Shown: one piece after another, positions 45,854 through 53,255 of the stretch
How positions within the stretch are numbered: position 1 is the stretch's first letter
How the letters are laid out: every line of letters begins with the position of its first letter
Assembly (NCBI GenBank): GCA_937872385.1
Contig: CALMSO010000027.1
Location: forward strand, 202,118 to 266,117
Direction of reading: 5' to 3'
Origin: an uncultured Saprospiraceae bacterium
GTDB lineage: Bacteria > Bacteroidota > Bacteroidia > Chitinophagales > Saprospiraceae
DNA length: 64,000 bases
The notes under the pieces: generated by a model
Database searches by the model: none
Told to the model about the DNA's origin: nothing
What the model saw: only the letters and a program-made list of their open reading frames with translations
Position numbers and translations under genes: made by a program

Positions 45854-45879
45854 GCTACATAACGGCAGCAGGGCTGACG
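45854..45879. repeat. Half attC-like site upstream of the AlbA_2 cassette
   Basis: GCTACATAAC (45854-45863) followed by GGCAGCAGGGCTGACG (45864-45879) repeats one arm of the mini-cassette attC at 37769-37785. The other arm is missing and the sequence runs directly into the recombinase relic, which suggests a deletion joined them. Confidence 0.65.
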
Positions 45880-45895
45880 CAACTGCGTTGCGTGG

Positions 45896-46105
45896 TTACC
45901 CCATATCTTCTAAGTTGTCCAAGGGGCTTTTCAGCCGCTTTTTGGCATAATCCGTAATCTGGAATGTATATTTCGGTGGTCTTGGTGGAATGCTACCCCA
46001 GTAGCTTCTGAATGTAGCGTAGGTCGTTGCGTTTATTGGGGTTTGTATTCCTTTCAATACCGCTTCCAAATGTACAGGCATTCCGCAGAACAAGCAAGTG
46101 TATTT
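45896..46105 (-). pseudogene. Tyrosine recombinase/integrase, C-terminal remnant 2 (frameshifted)
   Basis: One frame reads DLRYIQKLLG, then a stop, then HSTKTTEIY. The downstream part ITDYAKKRLKSPLDNL lies in another frame. So at least one frameshift and one stop break the LGH...TTEIY motif and the KSPLDNL tail. It is a diverged relative of remnants 1 and 3. Its 5' side shares with remnant 3 a stretch with GGTATTGAAAGGAATACAAA and CCCCAATAAA. An overlapping frame gives CLFCGMPVHLEAV, a zinc-ribbon-like start of unknown meaning. Confidence 0.75.
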
Positions 46106-46267
46106 CGCTCTTTTTTAGAGCGGTACGTATTTTTTGGTAGGTGTATTTGCGCGCAAGGCGGCGGCGGGGGAGGTATCTGGTTATCTGGTGATTCGGTTAT
46201 CTGGTGAGCGATAACTCCGGGGTACTGCAATAGCTATTTATACCATTTAAGATTGGCGAAGTCCGAT

Positions 46268-46831
46268 TCATTTATCTTTATCGGTTGCGGTTACTTCTTC
46301 GGCCATCCGTAGGAGCGTGTTCACCGTTTTCCAGTTGCGCGTGGTAGCCGCTACTTGCAGCCTGCTTTCGATGAAGGTGTTGGTCAGTTTGGTGCGGCCA
46401 TAGCCGTTGGGGCAATACAGATACACGGCTTCGGGCGTGCAGGCGATGGCTTCGCCCGGGGACAGCTTCGCTTCGATGGCTATTTCATCTATGTGCGCGG
46501 GCGGGGCGGCTAAAAAAGTAATATGCAGGAAATTTTCGTCTTTGGTGCTATCGTCAGCAAAGGGGTTGTGCGCGACAATGCGTTGTAGCTGCGGCATGGC
46601 CAACACAAACACCGGCACCGAGAAGCCAAATTTCTGCTCAATGGCGGCGGCAATGTCCGCTGCTAAGGGGCCCGGCTCCCGGTCGCTCCGGAAAACGACA
46701 TTCCCACTCTGAATCCAGGTTTGTACCTGTTGCAGCCCCAGCGTTTCGTAAAGGGCTTTCAGCGCGTCCATTTTCATTGGTTTTTGCCCGCTCACATTAA
46801 TGCCGCGCAGCATAGAAATATAGGTAGCCAT
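46268..46831 (-). CDS. DUF1697 family protein
   Basis: The 187-residue product begins ATYISMLRGINVSGQKPMKMDAL, the hallmark DUF1697 N-terminus (FLRGINVGG...), and continues with QVQTWIQSGNVVFRSD and a C-terminal NWKTVNTLLRMA motif (family: RNWRTVEKL). The full family length is present. It is a soluble cytoplasmic protein of unknown function, widespread in bacteria. A promoter with an exact TTG-N19-TAnnTTTG fit precedes it, so it is a stand-alone chromosomal gene rather than a cassette. Codon use agrees with the bulk of the window. Confidence 0.93.
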   Translation of the reverse strand: MATYISMLRGINVSGQKPMKMDALKALYETLGLQQVQTWIQSGNVVFRSDREPGPLAADIAAAIEQKFGFSVPVFVLAMPQLQRIVAHNPFADDSTKDENFLHITFLAAPPAHIDEIAIEAKLSPGEAIACTPEAVYLYCPNGYGRTKLTNTFIESRLQVAATTRNWKTVNTLLRMAEEVTATDKDK

Positions 46832-46857
46832 TGCAGATTGATTTTTTCACGGATGGT

Positions 46858-46887
46858 CAAATGTACGCCGCTTTTGCAGAAAAGCAA
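46858..46887 (-). promoter_or_regulatory. Bacteroidota-type promoter for the DUF1697 gene
   Basis: On the minus strand TTG (46887 to 46885), 19 bases, then TACATTTG (46865 to 46858). Transcription would start near 46851, giving a ~20-base leader. Confidence 0.7.
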
Positions 46888-46899
46888 GCCCGTTGGAAC

Positions 46900-46935
46900 A
46901 AAAAAGCCGGCTTGCACTGTGTACAAACCGGCTTC
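46900..46935 (-). terminator. Hairpin terminator of the type-B module
   Basis: AAGCCGG near 46905 pairs with CCGGCTT near 46928. On the minus strand it is followed by TTTTTTG. It lies about 20 bases after the stop of the giant gene. Confidence 0.75.
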
Positions 46936-46955
46936 GTTGCGTCAAATGGTTATTT

Positions 46956-49900
46956 TTATCGCAATAGCGTCACGCTGCCTTGGTTTTCGTAGCGTTCGCC
47001 GCCCGGACAAACCGTCACTACCCGGTAGCCATATACATCCGGCGGTAGCTGGCGTCCATTGAGCGTGCCATCCCAACCAACGAAGGGGTCGCGGGTTTCA
47101 AATACCTTTTGTCCCCAGCGGTTATATACGACGAGATAGGCTTCGCCTTCGTCCTTGAGTTGTTGTAAAGAATTGCTACGCATCCGCCACACGTCGTTCA
47201 CGCCGTCACCATTGGGTGTAAAGGCATTGGGTAGGAAGACCACCGGATCGCAGGAACGCACCACGAGGGTAACCGATGCGCTGGCCGAACAGCCATTGGT
47301 ATCCGTGACTTGCACGGTGTAAGTGGTGGTTTCAGAAGGAGAAACCGTCGGGTTGGCAATGTTCGGATTGCTAATGGTATTGTCGTTTGGCGCGGATGTC
47401 CAGGTGTAGGTGCAATCCATGCAGCCCTGTACGTTTAGTTGTGCCGTTGCGCCCCGGTTGATGGTATCTGGATTGACCGTAGCCACTAAGGTGGCGGGCA
47501 GGTCTATAATGCGAATGATACCCATGAGTGTGTCGCGGCAGCCAAACTGGTTTTCTAAAGCAACGGTAAATACATTGGTAAGCGTTGGGTTCATACGGAC
47601 GGTTTCGGCATTGCCCCCGCTGATAATAGCCCCTACTGGCGACCACGCGTAGCTCAGTACTTGATTGGCGTCCAAATTGGTAACCGTGATGACCGCTTCA
47701 TCCGTTGGCAAACAGACAATGATTTCATCCGGCACGGAGGCATCAAGCGGAGCCACCACAATGGTGATGGACGCAGTCGCTTCACAGCTATTGGCATCGG
47801 TCACCGTCACGTTGTACGTGGTAGTTTGTACCGGATTGACATTTTGCACCGCATCCGTACCGAGGTCGTTATCCCAGACATACGTGAATGGCGGCACACC
47901 GGCCGTAGCCGTTACTTCCAGCACGACCAAATCGCCCGGACAAATGGTGTCATTGCCAGTTACAATAGCAATTTCTGCCGCCACCATCGGGAATACCGGA
48001 ATGGTAATGGTATCCATACCCATGCAGCCGTTGTCATCCGTAGCGGTTACAATAAAAGTGGTCGTTTCTAATGGATTGACCGTTTGCTGGTCGCCAGTAG
48101 CGCCATTGCTCCAAGTGTAAACAATATCACCCGTCCCGCCAGTAGAACTTACGTTCAAAACGACCATTTCACCTGGGCAGATGGTGTCGCGCTCCAGATT
48201 GGACGTGATTGTTGGCATAGGCGCAGAGGTCACCGTAATGGAAATATCCGCTTCGCCAACGCAGCCTGTATCGTCGGTCACGGTCACACGGTACGTACCG
48301 GTAGTTGTTACTTCAATAATTTCGGTGATTTCTCCAGTGCTCCACTGGTATGTAAATGGCGCTATGCCATTATTAGCAATGGCAACCAGCGTAGCGGTAT
48401 CCCCTTCGCAAATCGTTTCACGGGCTGTGCTGATGGTCACATCTATAGGCGGATTTACTACAATCGTCACTGAAGCTTCATTCTGGCATCCGTTGGCATC
48501 CGTCACAGTCAGCGTGTAGGTTGTTGTAATGACTGGACTGACAACTTGTGTTTGATCGGAAATGCCATTACTCCACTCAAAAGTGTAGGGTGGTGTGCCG
48601 CCTTGCGCATTGCCCAGTAAGGTTGTAGAAGCACCTACACAAATCACCGGCTCGGTAGCATCAGCGCTTACCTCCGGGCGCGGATTTACTACAATGGTCA
48701 AGGGATCGGAGACACTCGTGCAGCCATTCTCATCTGTAATGGTGACGGTATAAATGGTGGTTTCTGTTGGGCTGACCGTCGGATTGGCACCGCTGGAGCC
48801 ATCGCTCCAGTTGAAGGTATAAGGCGGCTGCCCGCCACTGCCCGTAGCGCTGAGGTTGGCATTCTCACCTGCACAGATCGTGTCGCGGTCGGTCGTGATG
48901 CTTACCTCCGGATTTGGATTAACGGTGATAGTGAGGGTGGCTTCGCCAATGCAACCCACGGCATCGGTCACGGTCACACTGTAAGTTGTGGTCACCAAAG
49001 GCATTATCGTCACGGTGGCTTCGGCTGGTAGGTCATTGTCCCAATTATAACGGAAAGGCGCTACGCCATTGCTCACATTGGCGGTGAGGGTAGCAGCGTT
49101 GCCTTCGCAAACCTGATTGTTCTCAGCGTCGGTGCTGATGCTCACATCTAAGCCCGGTGTCACGGTCACGGTCACGCTGGCGGTATTGGTACAGCCGTTG
49201 GCATCGGTCACGGTTACATTGTAAGTCGTGGTCGCCGGCGGCGTGACGATGTGCGAAGAGCCATTACCCAAACCATTATCCCATTCGTAGCTGTACGGCT
49301 CGGTACCGCCTGTTGCAACAGCAAAAATCAAGGTACTGTCGCCTTCGCAAATGGTGCTGCGATTAGCATCAGCGCTTACCTCCGGGCGCGGATTTACTAC
49401 AATGGTCAAGGGATCGGAGACACTCGTGCAGCCATTCTCATCTGTAATGGTGACGGTATAAATGGTGGTTTCTGTTGGGCTGACCGTCGGATTGGCACCG
49501 CTGGAGCCATCGCTCCAGTTGAAGGTATAAGGCGGCTGCCCGCCACTGCCCGTAGCGCTGAGGTTGGCATTCTCACCTGCACAGATCGTGTCGCGGTCGG
49601 TCGTGATGCTTACCTCCGGATTTGGATTAACGGTGATAGTGAGGGTGGCAGTTGCCGTACAATTCAGCGCATCGGTCACAGTCACGGTATAAGTTGTAGT
49701 GGTAATTGGATTAACGGACTGATTGCGCCCTTCACCCAAGCCATTGTCCCAGGTAAAAATGTAAGGTGCGGTACCACCGGTAGCATTTGCGGAAAGCATA
49801 GCCGTTTCGCCGGGGCAAACTATGCTGCGGTCTGCAATGGCTTCTACTGTTGGCGCTTCATTGATAGTCAGGGTTATAGGAGTTCGCGTGCGGCTCACAC

Positions 49901-52900
49901 AGCCGGTCAACAAGTCGCGCGCTTCAGCGTAATACGTACCGGCCACGGTAGGAGTGAAAGTCAGCGAGCCTGCAAAAAGCAAATTGCCATCTACCGGGGC
50001 GTCGTACCAATCCACCGTTTGTCCATTGGCGGCGGTAGCCCGCAGGGGTGGGATAGCATCGCCAGTACAAATAGTCACATCCCCATCGCTTACCGGCTGT
50101 TCAATCGTGACATTATCACAGTCGCAATCGGGGGCACCAATCGGCAGTGTGCTGCGGCAATCTGTAGCATCGAAAATGGAGACGATTACCACATTGACAG
50201 CTATCGGAATATTGATAATACGGAAATTACCGCCGCCATCGTTCACAACGGTACCCACATCGGAAATGACCGCGTCTCCGTCGGTAGTAATGCGAACGGT
50301 GTAACTCATCAAGTCATCCGAACATTCTGTATCAATGAACCGGATCACCGGCAAGGGATTCACCGTTACCGTTATTTCGGCCGTAGCCGTACAGCCATTG
50401 TCATCGGTTACCGTCACTGCATAAGTAGTGGTTTGCACCGGACGTGCGTTGCGGGTTTCCCCACTGCCGAGGTTTTGATTCCAAAGGTAGGTATAGGGCG
50501 GCTGCCCCCCCTCTGCTGCGGCTGAGAGCACGACCAAATCGCCAGCACAAACAACTGCCCGGTCGGCGCTGGCCGTGAGCATCGGCGTCGGATTGATCGT
50601 CAATGTCACTGGCGTGCGGGTTTCGCTGGTGCAATTCGTCACCAAGTCGCGGGCTTCTGCGTAATACGTACCGGCCACAAGCGGTGTAAATTCGGTAGCG
50701 CCTGCCAAAAGTAAAGTGCCACCAGTTGGCGCATCGTACCAATCGGCTGTTTGCCCCGCCGGCACACTTATGCTCAAAGTTGGAATAGCTTCATCGGCAC
50801 AAATCTCGCGGTCGCCATTGTTAGTCGGCGACTCAATGTCCGGACAATCGGCACAGTTTAAACCCTCGAAAGTGACCGAGCGGTCGCAGCCCGGGCCAGC
50901 AAAGGTAGCCGTCACCGTTACTGCTTGCCCGTTGGGAATATTGATAATGCTATAATCACCAATTCCGTTGCGTACCAGCATACCAATCGAAGTGCGAACA
51001 CTGTCGCTATTAGAATTGATTCGAATGCTGTAAGACTGCAAATCGGGCGCGCAAGTGGTGTCCACAATGGCAATTGTTGGTGTAGGATCCACATTCACAA
51101 TCACGCTATCGGTGGCGGTGCAGCCGTCGGCGGTTGTAACCGTGACGCGGTATTCGGTGGTGACGAGCGGGCTGACCACCTGCGTTTGAACGGAGTCCAA
51201 TCCTTGATTCCAGGCAAAGCTAATCGGAGGTGTACCCCCATTGACAATGGCATCGAGCGTTGCCGATTCGCCCTGACAGATACCAATGCGATCGCTGAAG
51301 GCAATCACGGCCGGAGTCACATTCACCGTTACCAGCACGCTATCAATAGCTGTGCAGCCATTAGCATCGGTTATGGTTACAATATAATTACCGGAAATCA
51401 AAGGCGCTACCCGATGGCTCGGCTCGGCGGGCAGGTTGCGGTTCCAAGCAAATTGATACGGCGGAGTACCGCCTTCTACCACGGCCTCGATTGTAATCGA
51501 ATCGCGTTGGCAGATGGTTTGGTCGTCGCCGAGGCTTACTATTGGGCGCGGATTGACAATAACGGTCACCGTTTTTTCGGCGCTGCACACCGGAGTGGTA
51601 GGGCTGATGCGCACCGTGAAAGTGGTGTTTTGCGTAGCAATAAAAGTCGGATTCACTGCCGTTGAATCACTTAACAACTCGCCAGGCGACCATTGATAAA
51701 GGAAGCCAGCATTCGGATTGCCGTCCGGATTCAATGCCACCTCGTCTCCTACGCATGCGATGAGGGTGTCGCGGATTTCGTCAATAGGCAAGGGAGTATC
51801 ACCCGTAGCAAAAGGTTGCTCAATGGTAGCTACACAAGCATTGGCGTTGGTCACGGTGAGTTGTACAGTGCCTTGCGCACCTATGGGCAACACAATGGCC
51901 GTATCCTGGGCTTCGAAGCGAAGCGTCACTACATCGCCATATGTGATGAGCCATTCTCGGCTAACAATGGGCGACACAGGGTCTTCTGACCGATCCGTCA
52001 ATTGCAAAATAGAAGTGGCATCACAATCAAATATTTCTAAGCCAAGCTGCGCATCGAGGGTGTTTTCTACTACTGTAATGTTGGCAAAAGCAGTATCGGT
52101 ACAAGCACTGTTAGGCTCGGCAATCAGGGCTACGCGATAATTACCAGGAGCCGGAAAAGTGAAGATTGGATTGACTTCGGTGGAGCTAAGCGCTGTATTC
52201 GGATAATCAAAAAACCATTGAAAATTATTGGCATCGGAGCTATTATTTTCAAAGCGAACCGACAGCCCACAGGTATCAGTAGGGGTAAATGCAGCAACGG
52301 TCACATTGCCACACAAACCAACGTCGTATTGAAAATCGCGGCGCGTGCGCGAAAGCCACTGCCCGGTGGCGCGATCGTATTCGTCCACACAAACCCCCAC
52401 CACAAAAGTGCCTTGCAAGCCAGGTACAGCCGTGAGCAAGCCGGTTTGCGGATCAATGCGAAGTGGCTCGCCCAGCCCGAAGAGATTCTCCAGCCCGAAG
52501 CCCGGTTGCCATTCTACTTCATCAAAAGGCGGTGCGTTATTGGTTGGGCTGAAGGTCGGACGCGGCTTAGGATTCGTAATAGAACCTGCGGAGAAAGGCG
52601 TACAAAGACTATACACAAGGCTGTCGCCGTCGGCGTCGGTCGCCGAATGATCAAAGACAAAGGGCTTGTCGGCGCAAATATAATTGGGCGGCAGTTTTTC
52701 AAAAACGGGGCTGTTGTTGCAGCGTTGCATTGCCTCATTCGTCAATATAATATCATACACCGCACCAGTTTCTTCGGGTGCGACGATGTTGTTGATAATT
52801 TTATTGCGACAGCATCGCACATAAGTGATTTGATAAGCCCCCCCTCTGGGATTGGGGCCCAGCAGCACCGTGGTACGGTAGGTAGTGGTATCCACGCAGA

Positions 52901-53207
52901 CATTGCCGGGCACCACCAAACAAGGATCGTCGAGGGAGGGATTGAGCGTATCGCGGATGCCAGAAAACGGAATATCCACGCGGGTTATGAGCGAGCCTTC
53001 GAGGTCGTAGATGCCGAGAAAGGCCGGCCGGTCGAAGTCTTCCAACCCGTTAAAACAATCTCGATAGATTTTCAAAGTAATTTCGTAGCGGTTGCTGCCG
53101 AGACAACGGTAGCTGATTTCACCACCGACGATATGTGTGGCCTGCATAGCGACGGGCGTACCAATCGTAAACAGACCAAGCAGTAAAAACTGGAGTAGAG
53201 TGCGCAT
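46956..53207 (-). CDS. Giant SprB-repeat protein with T9SS type-B (gliding-motility-associated) C-terminal domain
   Basis: The product is 2083 residues from ATG 53207 (MRTLLQFLLLGLF, signal peptide ending AMQA). A Met 12 codons upstream is possible. The N-terminal domain THIVGGEISYRCLGSNRYEITLKIYRDC is common in such proteins, and a PKD-like domain lies at about residues 310-390. Then come about fifteen SprB-type modules with the pattern TTTYTVTVTDANGC...VTVNP, and two Ig-like modules with WYDAPTGGTLL or WYDAPVDGNLL and AGTYYAEARD. The C-terminus (FLPNAFTPNGDGVNDVW ... YNRWGQKVFE ... WDGTLNG) is the type-B sorting domain. It should be a secreted surface fibre or adhesin. It is followed on the same strand by the OmpA and PorP/SprF genes' transcript order (PorP first). 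Confidence 0.93.
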   Translation of the reverse strand: MRTLLQFLLLGLFTIGTPVAMQATHIVGGEISYRCLGSNRYEITLKIYRDCFNGLEDFDRPAFLGIYDLEGSLITRVDIPFSGIRDTLNPSLDDPCLVVPGNVCVDTTTYRTTVLLGPNPRGGAYQITYVRCCRNKIINNIVAPEETGAVYDIILTNEAMQRCNNSPVFEKLPPNYICADKPFVFDHSATDADGDSLVYSLCTPFSAGSITNPKPRPTFSPTNNAPPFDEVEWQPGFGLENLFGLGEPLRIDPQTGLLTAVPGLQGTFVVGVCVDEYDRATGQWLSRTRRDFQYDVGLCGNVTVAAFTPTDTCGLSVRFENNSSDANNFQWFFDYPNTALSSTEVNPIFTFPAPGNYRVALIAEPNSACTDTAFANITVVENTLDAQLGLEIFDCDATSILQLTDRSEDPVSPIVSREWLITYGDVVTLRFEAQDTAIVLPIGAQGTVQLTVTNANACVATIEQPFATGDTPLPIDEIRDTLIACVGDEVALNPDGNPNAGFLYQWSPGELLSDSTAVNPTFIATQNTTFTVRISPTTPVCSAEKTVTVIVNPRPIVSLGDDQTICQRDSITIEAVVEGGTPPYQFAWNRNLPAEPSHRVAPLISGNYIVTITDANGCTAIDSVLVTVNVTPAVIAFSDRIGICQGESATLDAIVNGGTPPISFAWNQGLDSVQTQVVSPLVTTEYRVTVTTADGCTATDSVIVNVDPTPTIAIVDTTCAPDLQSYSIRINSNSDSVRTSIGMLVRNGIGDYSIINIPNGQAVTVTATFAGPGCDRSVTFEGLNCADCPDIESPTNNGDREICADEAIPTLSISVPAGQTADWYDAPTGGTLLLAGATEFTPLVAGTYYAEARDLVTNCTSETRTPVTLTINPTPMLTASADRAVVCAGDLVVLSAAAEGGQPPYTYLWNQNLGSGETRNARPVQTTTYAVTVTDDNGCTATAEITVTVNPLPVIRFIDTECSDDLMSYTVRITTDGDAVISDVGTVVNDGGGNFRIINIPIAVNVVIVSIFDATDCRSTLPIGAPDCDCDNVTIEQPVSDGDVTICTGDAIPPLRATAANGQTVDWYDAPVDGNLLFAGSLTFTPTVAGTYYAEARDLLTGCVSRTRTPITLTINEAPTVEAIADRSIVCPGETAMLSANATGGTAPYIFTWDNGLGEGRNQSVNPITTTTYTVTVTDALNCTATATLTITVNPNPEVSITTDRDTICAGENANLSATGSGGQPPYTFNWSDGSSGANPTVSPTETTIYTVTITDENGCTSVSDPLTIVVNPRPEVSADANRSTICEGDSTLIFAVATGGTEPYSYEWDNGLGNGSSHIVTPPATTTYNVTVTDANGCTNTASVTVTVTPGLDVSISTDAENNQVCEGNAATLTANVSNGVAPFRYNWDNDLPAEATVTIMPLVTTTYSVTVTDAVGCIGEATLTITVNPNPEVSITTDRDTICAGENANLSATGSGGQPPYTFNWSDGSSGANPTVSPTETTIYTVTITDENGCTSVSDPLTIVVNPRPEVSADATEPVICVGASTTLLGNAQGGTPPYTFEWSNGISDQTQVVSPVITTTYTLTVTDANGCQNEASVTIVVNPPIDVTISTARETICEGDTATLVAIANNGIAPFTYQWSTGEITEIIEVTTTGTYRVTVTDDTGCVGEADISITVTSAPMPTITSNLERDTICPGEMVVLNVSSTGGTGDIVYTWSNGATGDQQTVNPLETTTFIVTATDDNGCMGMDTITIPVFPMVAAEIAIVTGNDTICPGDLVVLEVTATAGVPPFTYVWDNDLGTDAVQNVNPVQTTTYNVTVTDANSCEATASITIVVAPLDASVPDEIIVCLPTDEAVITVTNLDANQVLSYAWSPVGAIISGGNAETVRMNPTLTNVFTVALENQFGCRDTLMGIIRIIDLPATLVATVNPDTINRGATAQLNVQGCMDCTYTWTSAPNDNTISNPNIANPTVSPSETTTYTVQVTDTNGCSASASVTLVVRSCDPVVFLPNAFTPNGDGVNDVWRMRSNSLQQLKDEGEAYLVVYNRWGQKVFETRDPFVGWDGTLNGRQLPPDVYGYRVVTVCPGGERYENQGSVTLLR
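48656..48941 (-). repeat. 286-bp exact internal repeat, copy A
   Basis: This part of the giant gene is identical, by direct reading, to 49364-49649. It encodes an SprB-type module with VSPTETTIYTVTITDENGC. The other modules differ clearly, so this pair is a recent duplication or gene conversion. Confidence 0.85.
49364..49649 (-). repeat. 286-bp exact internal repeat, copy B
   Basis: The partner of 48656-48941, offset by 708 bases (both in frame). Recombination between the copies would delete or add 236 residues without changing the frame. Confidence 0.85.
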
Positions 53208-53255
53208 TTTCACAGGCGTAGCTTTTTGATATAGTATATTCATAGGAAATACCGG

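Larger units (their letters stand above)
44229..46105 (-). mobile_element. Integron-like gene-cassette locus 2
   Basis: Minus-strand order: recombinase relic (46105-45896), half attC ending GTTATGT (45879-45857), a 1537-base cassette carrying the AlbA_2 gene (45862-44326), its attC-like site (44451-44320), then a truncated mini-cassette. The cassette start GTTATGTAGC and attC opening GCTACATAAC are exact reverse complements. Confidence 0.8.

Noticed and set aside
49251..50525. 424-residue plus-strand ORF opposite the giant SprB-repeat gene
   Set aside because: It is antisense to a repeat-rich coding gene. The apparent length comes from the repeated codon pattern.
52218..53186. 322-residue plus-strand ORF opposite the N-terminus of the giant gene
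   Set aside because: It is antisense to the conserved THIVGGEISYRC domain and has no protein-like features of its own.
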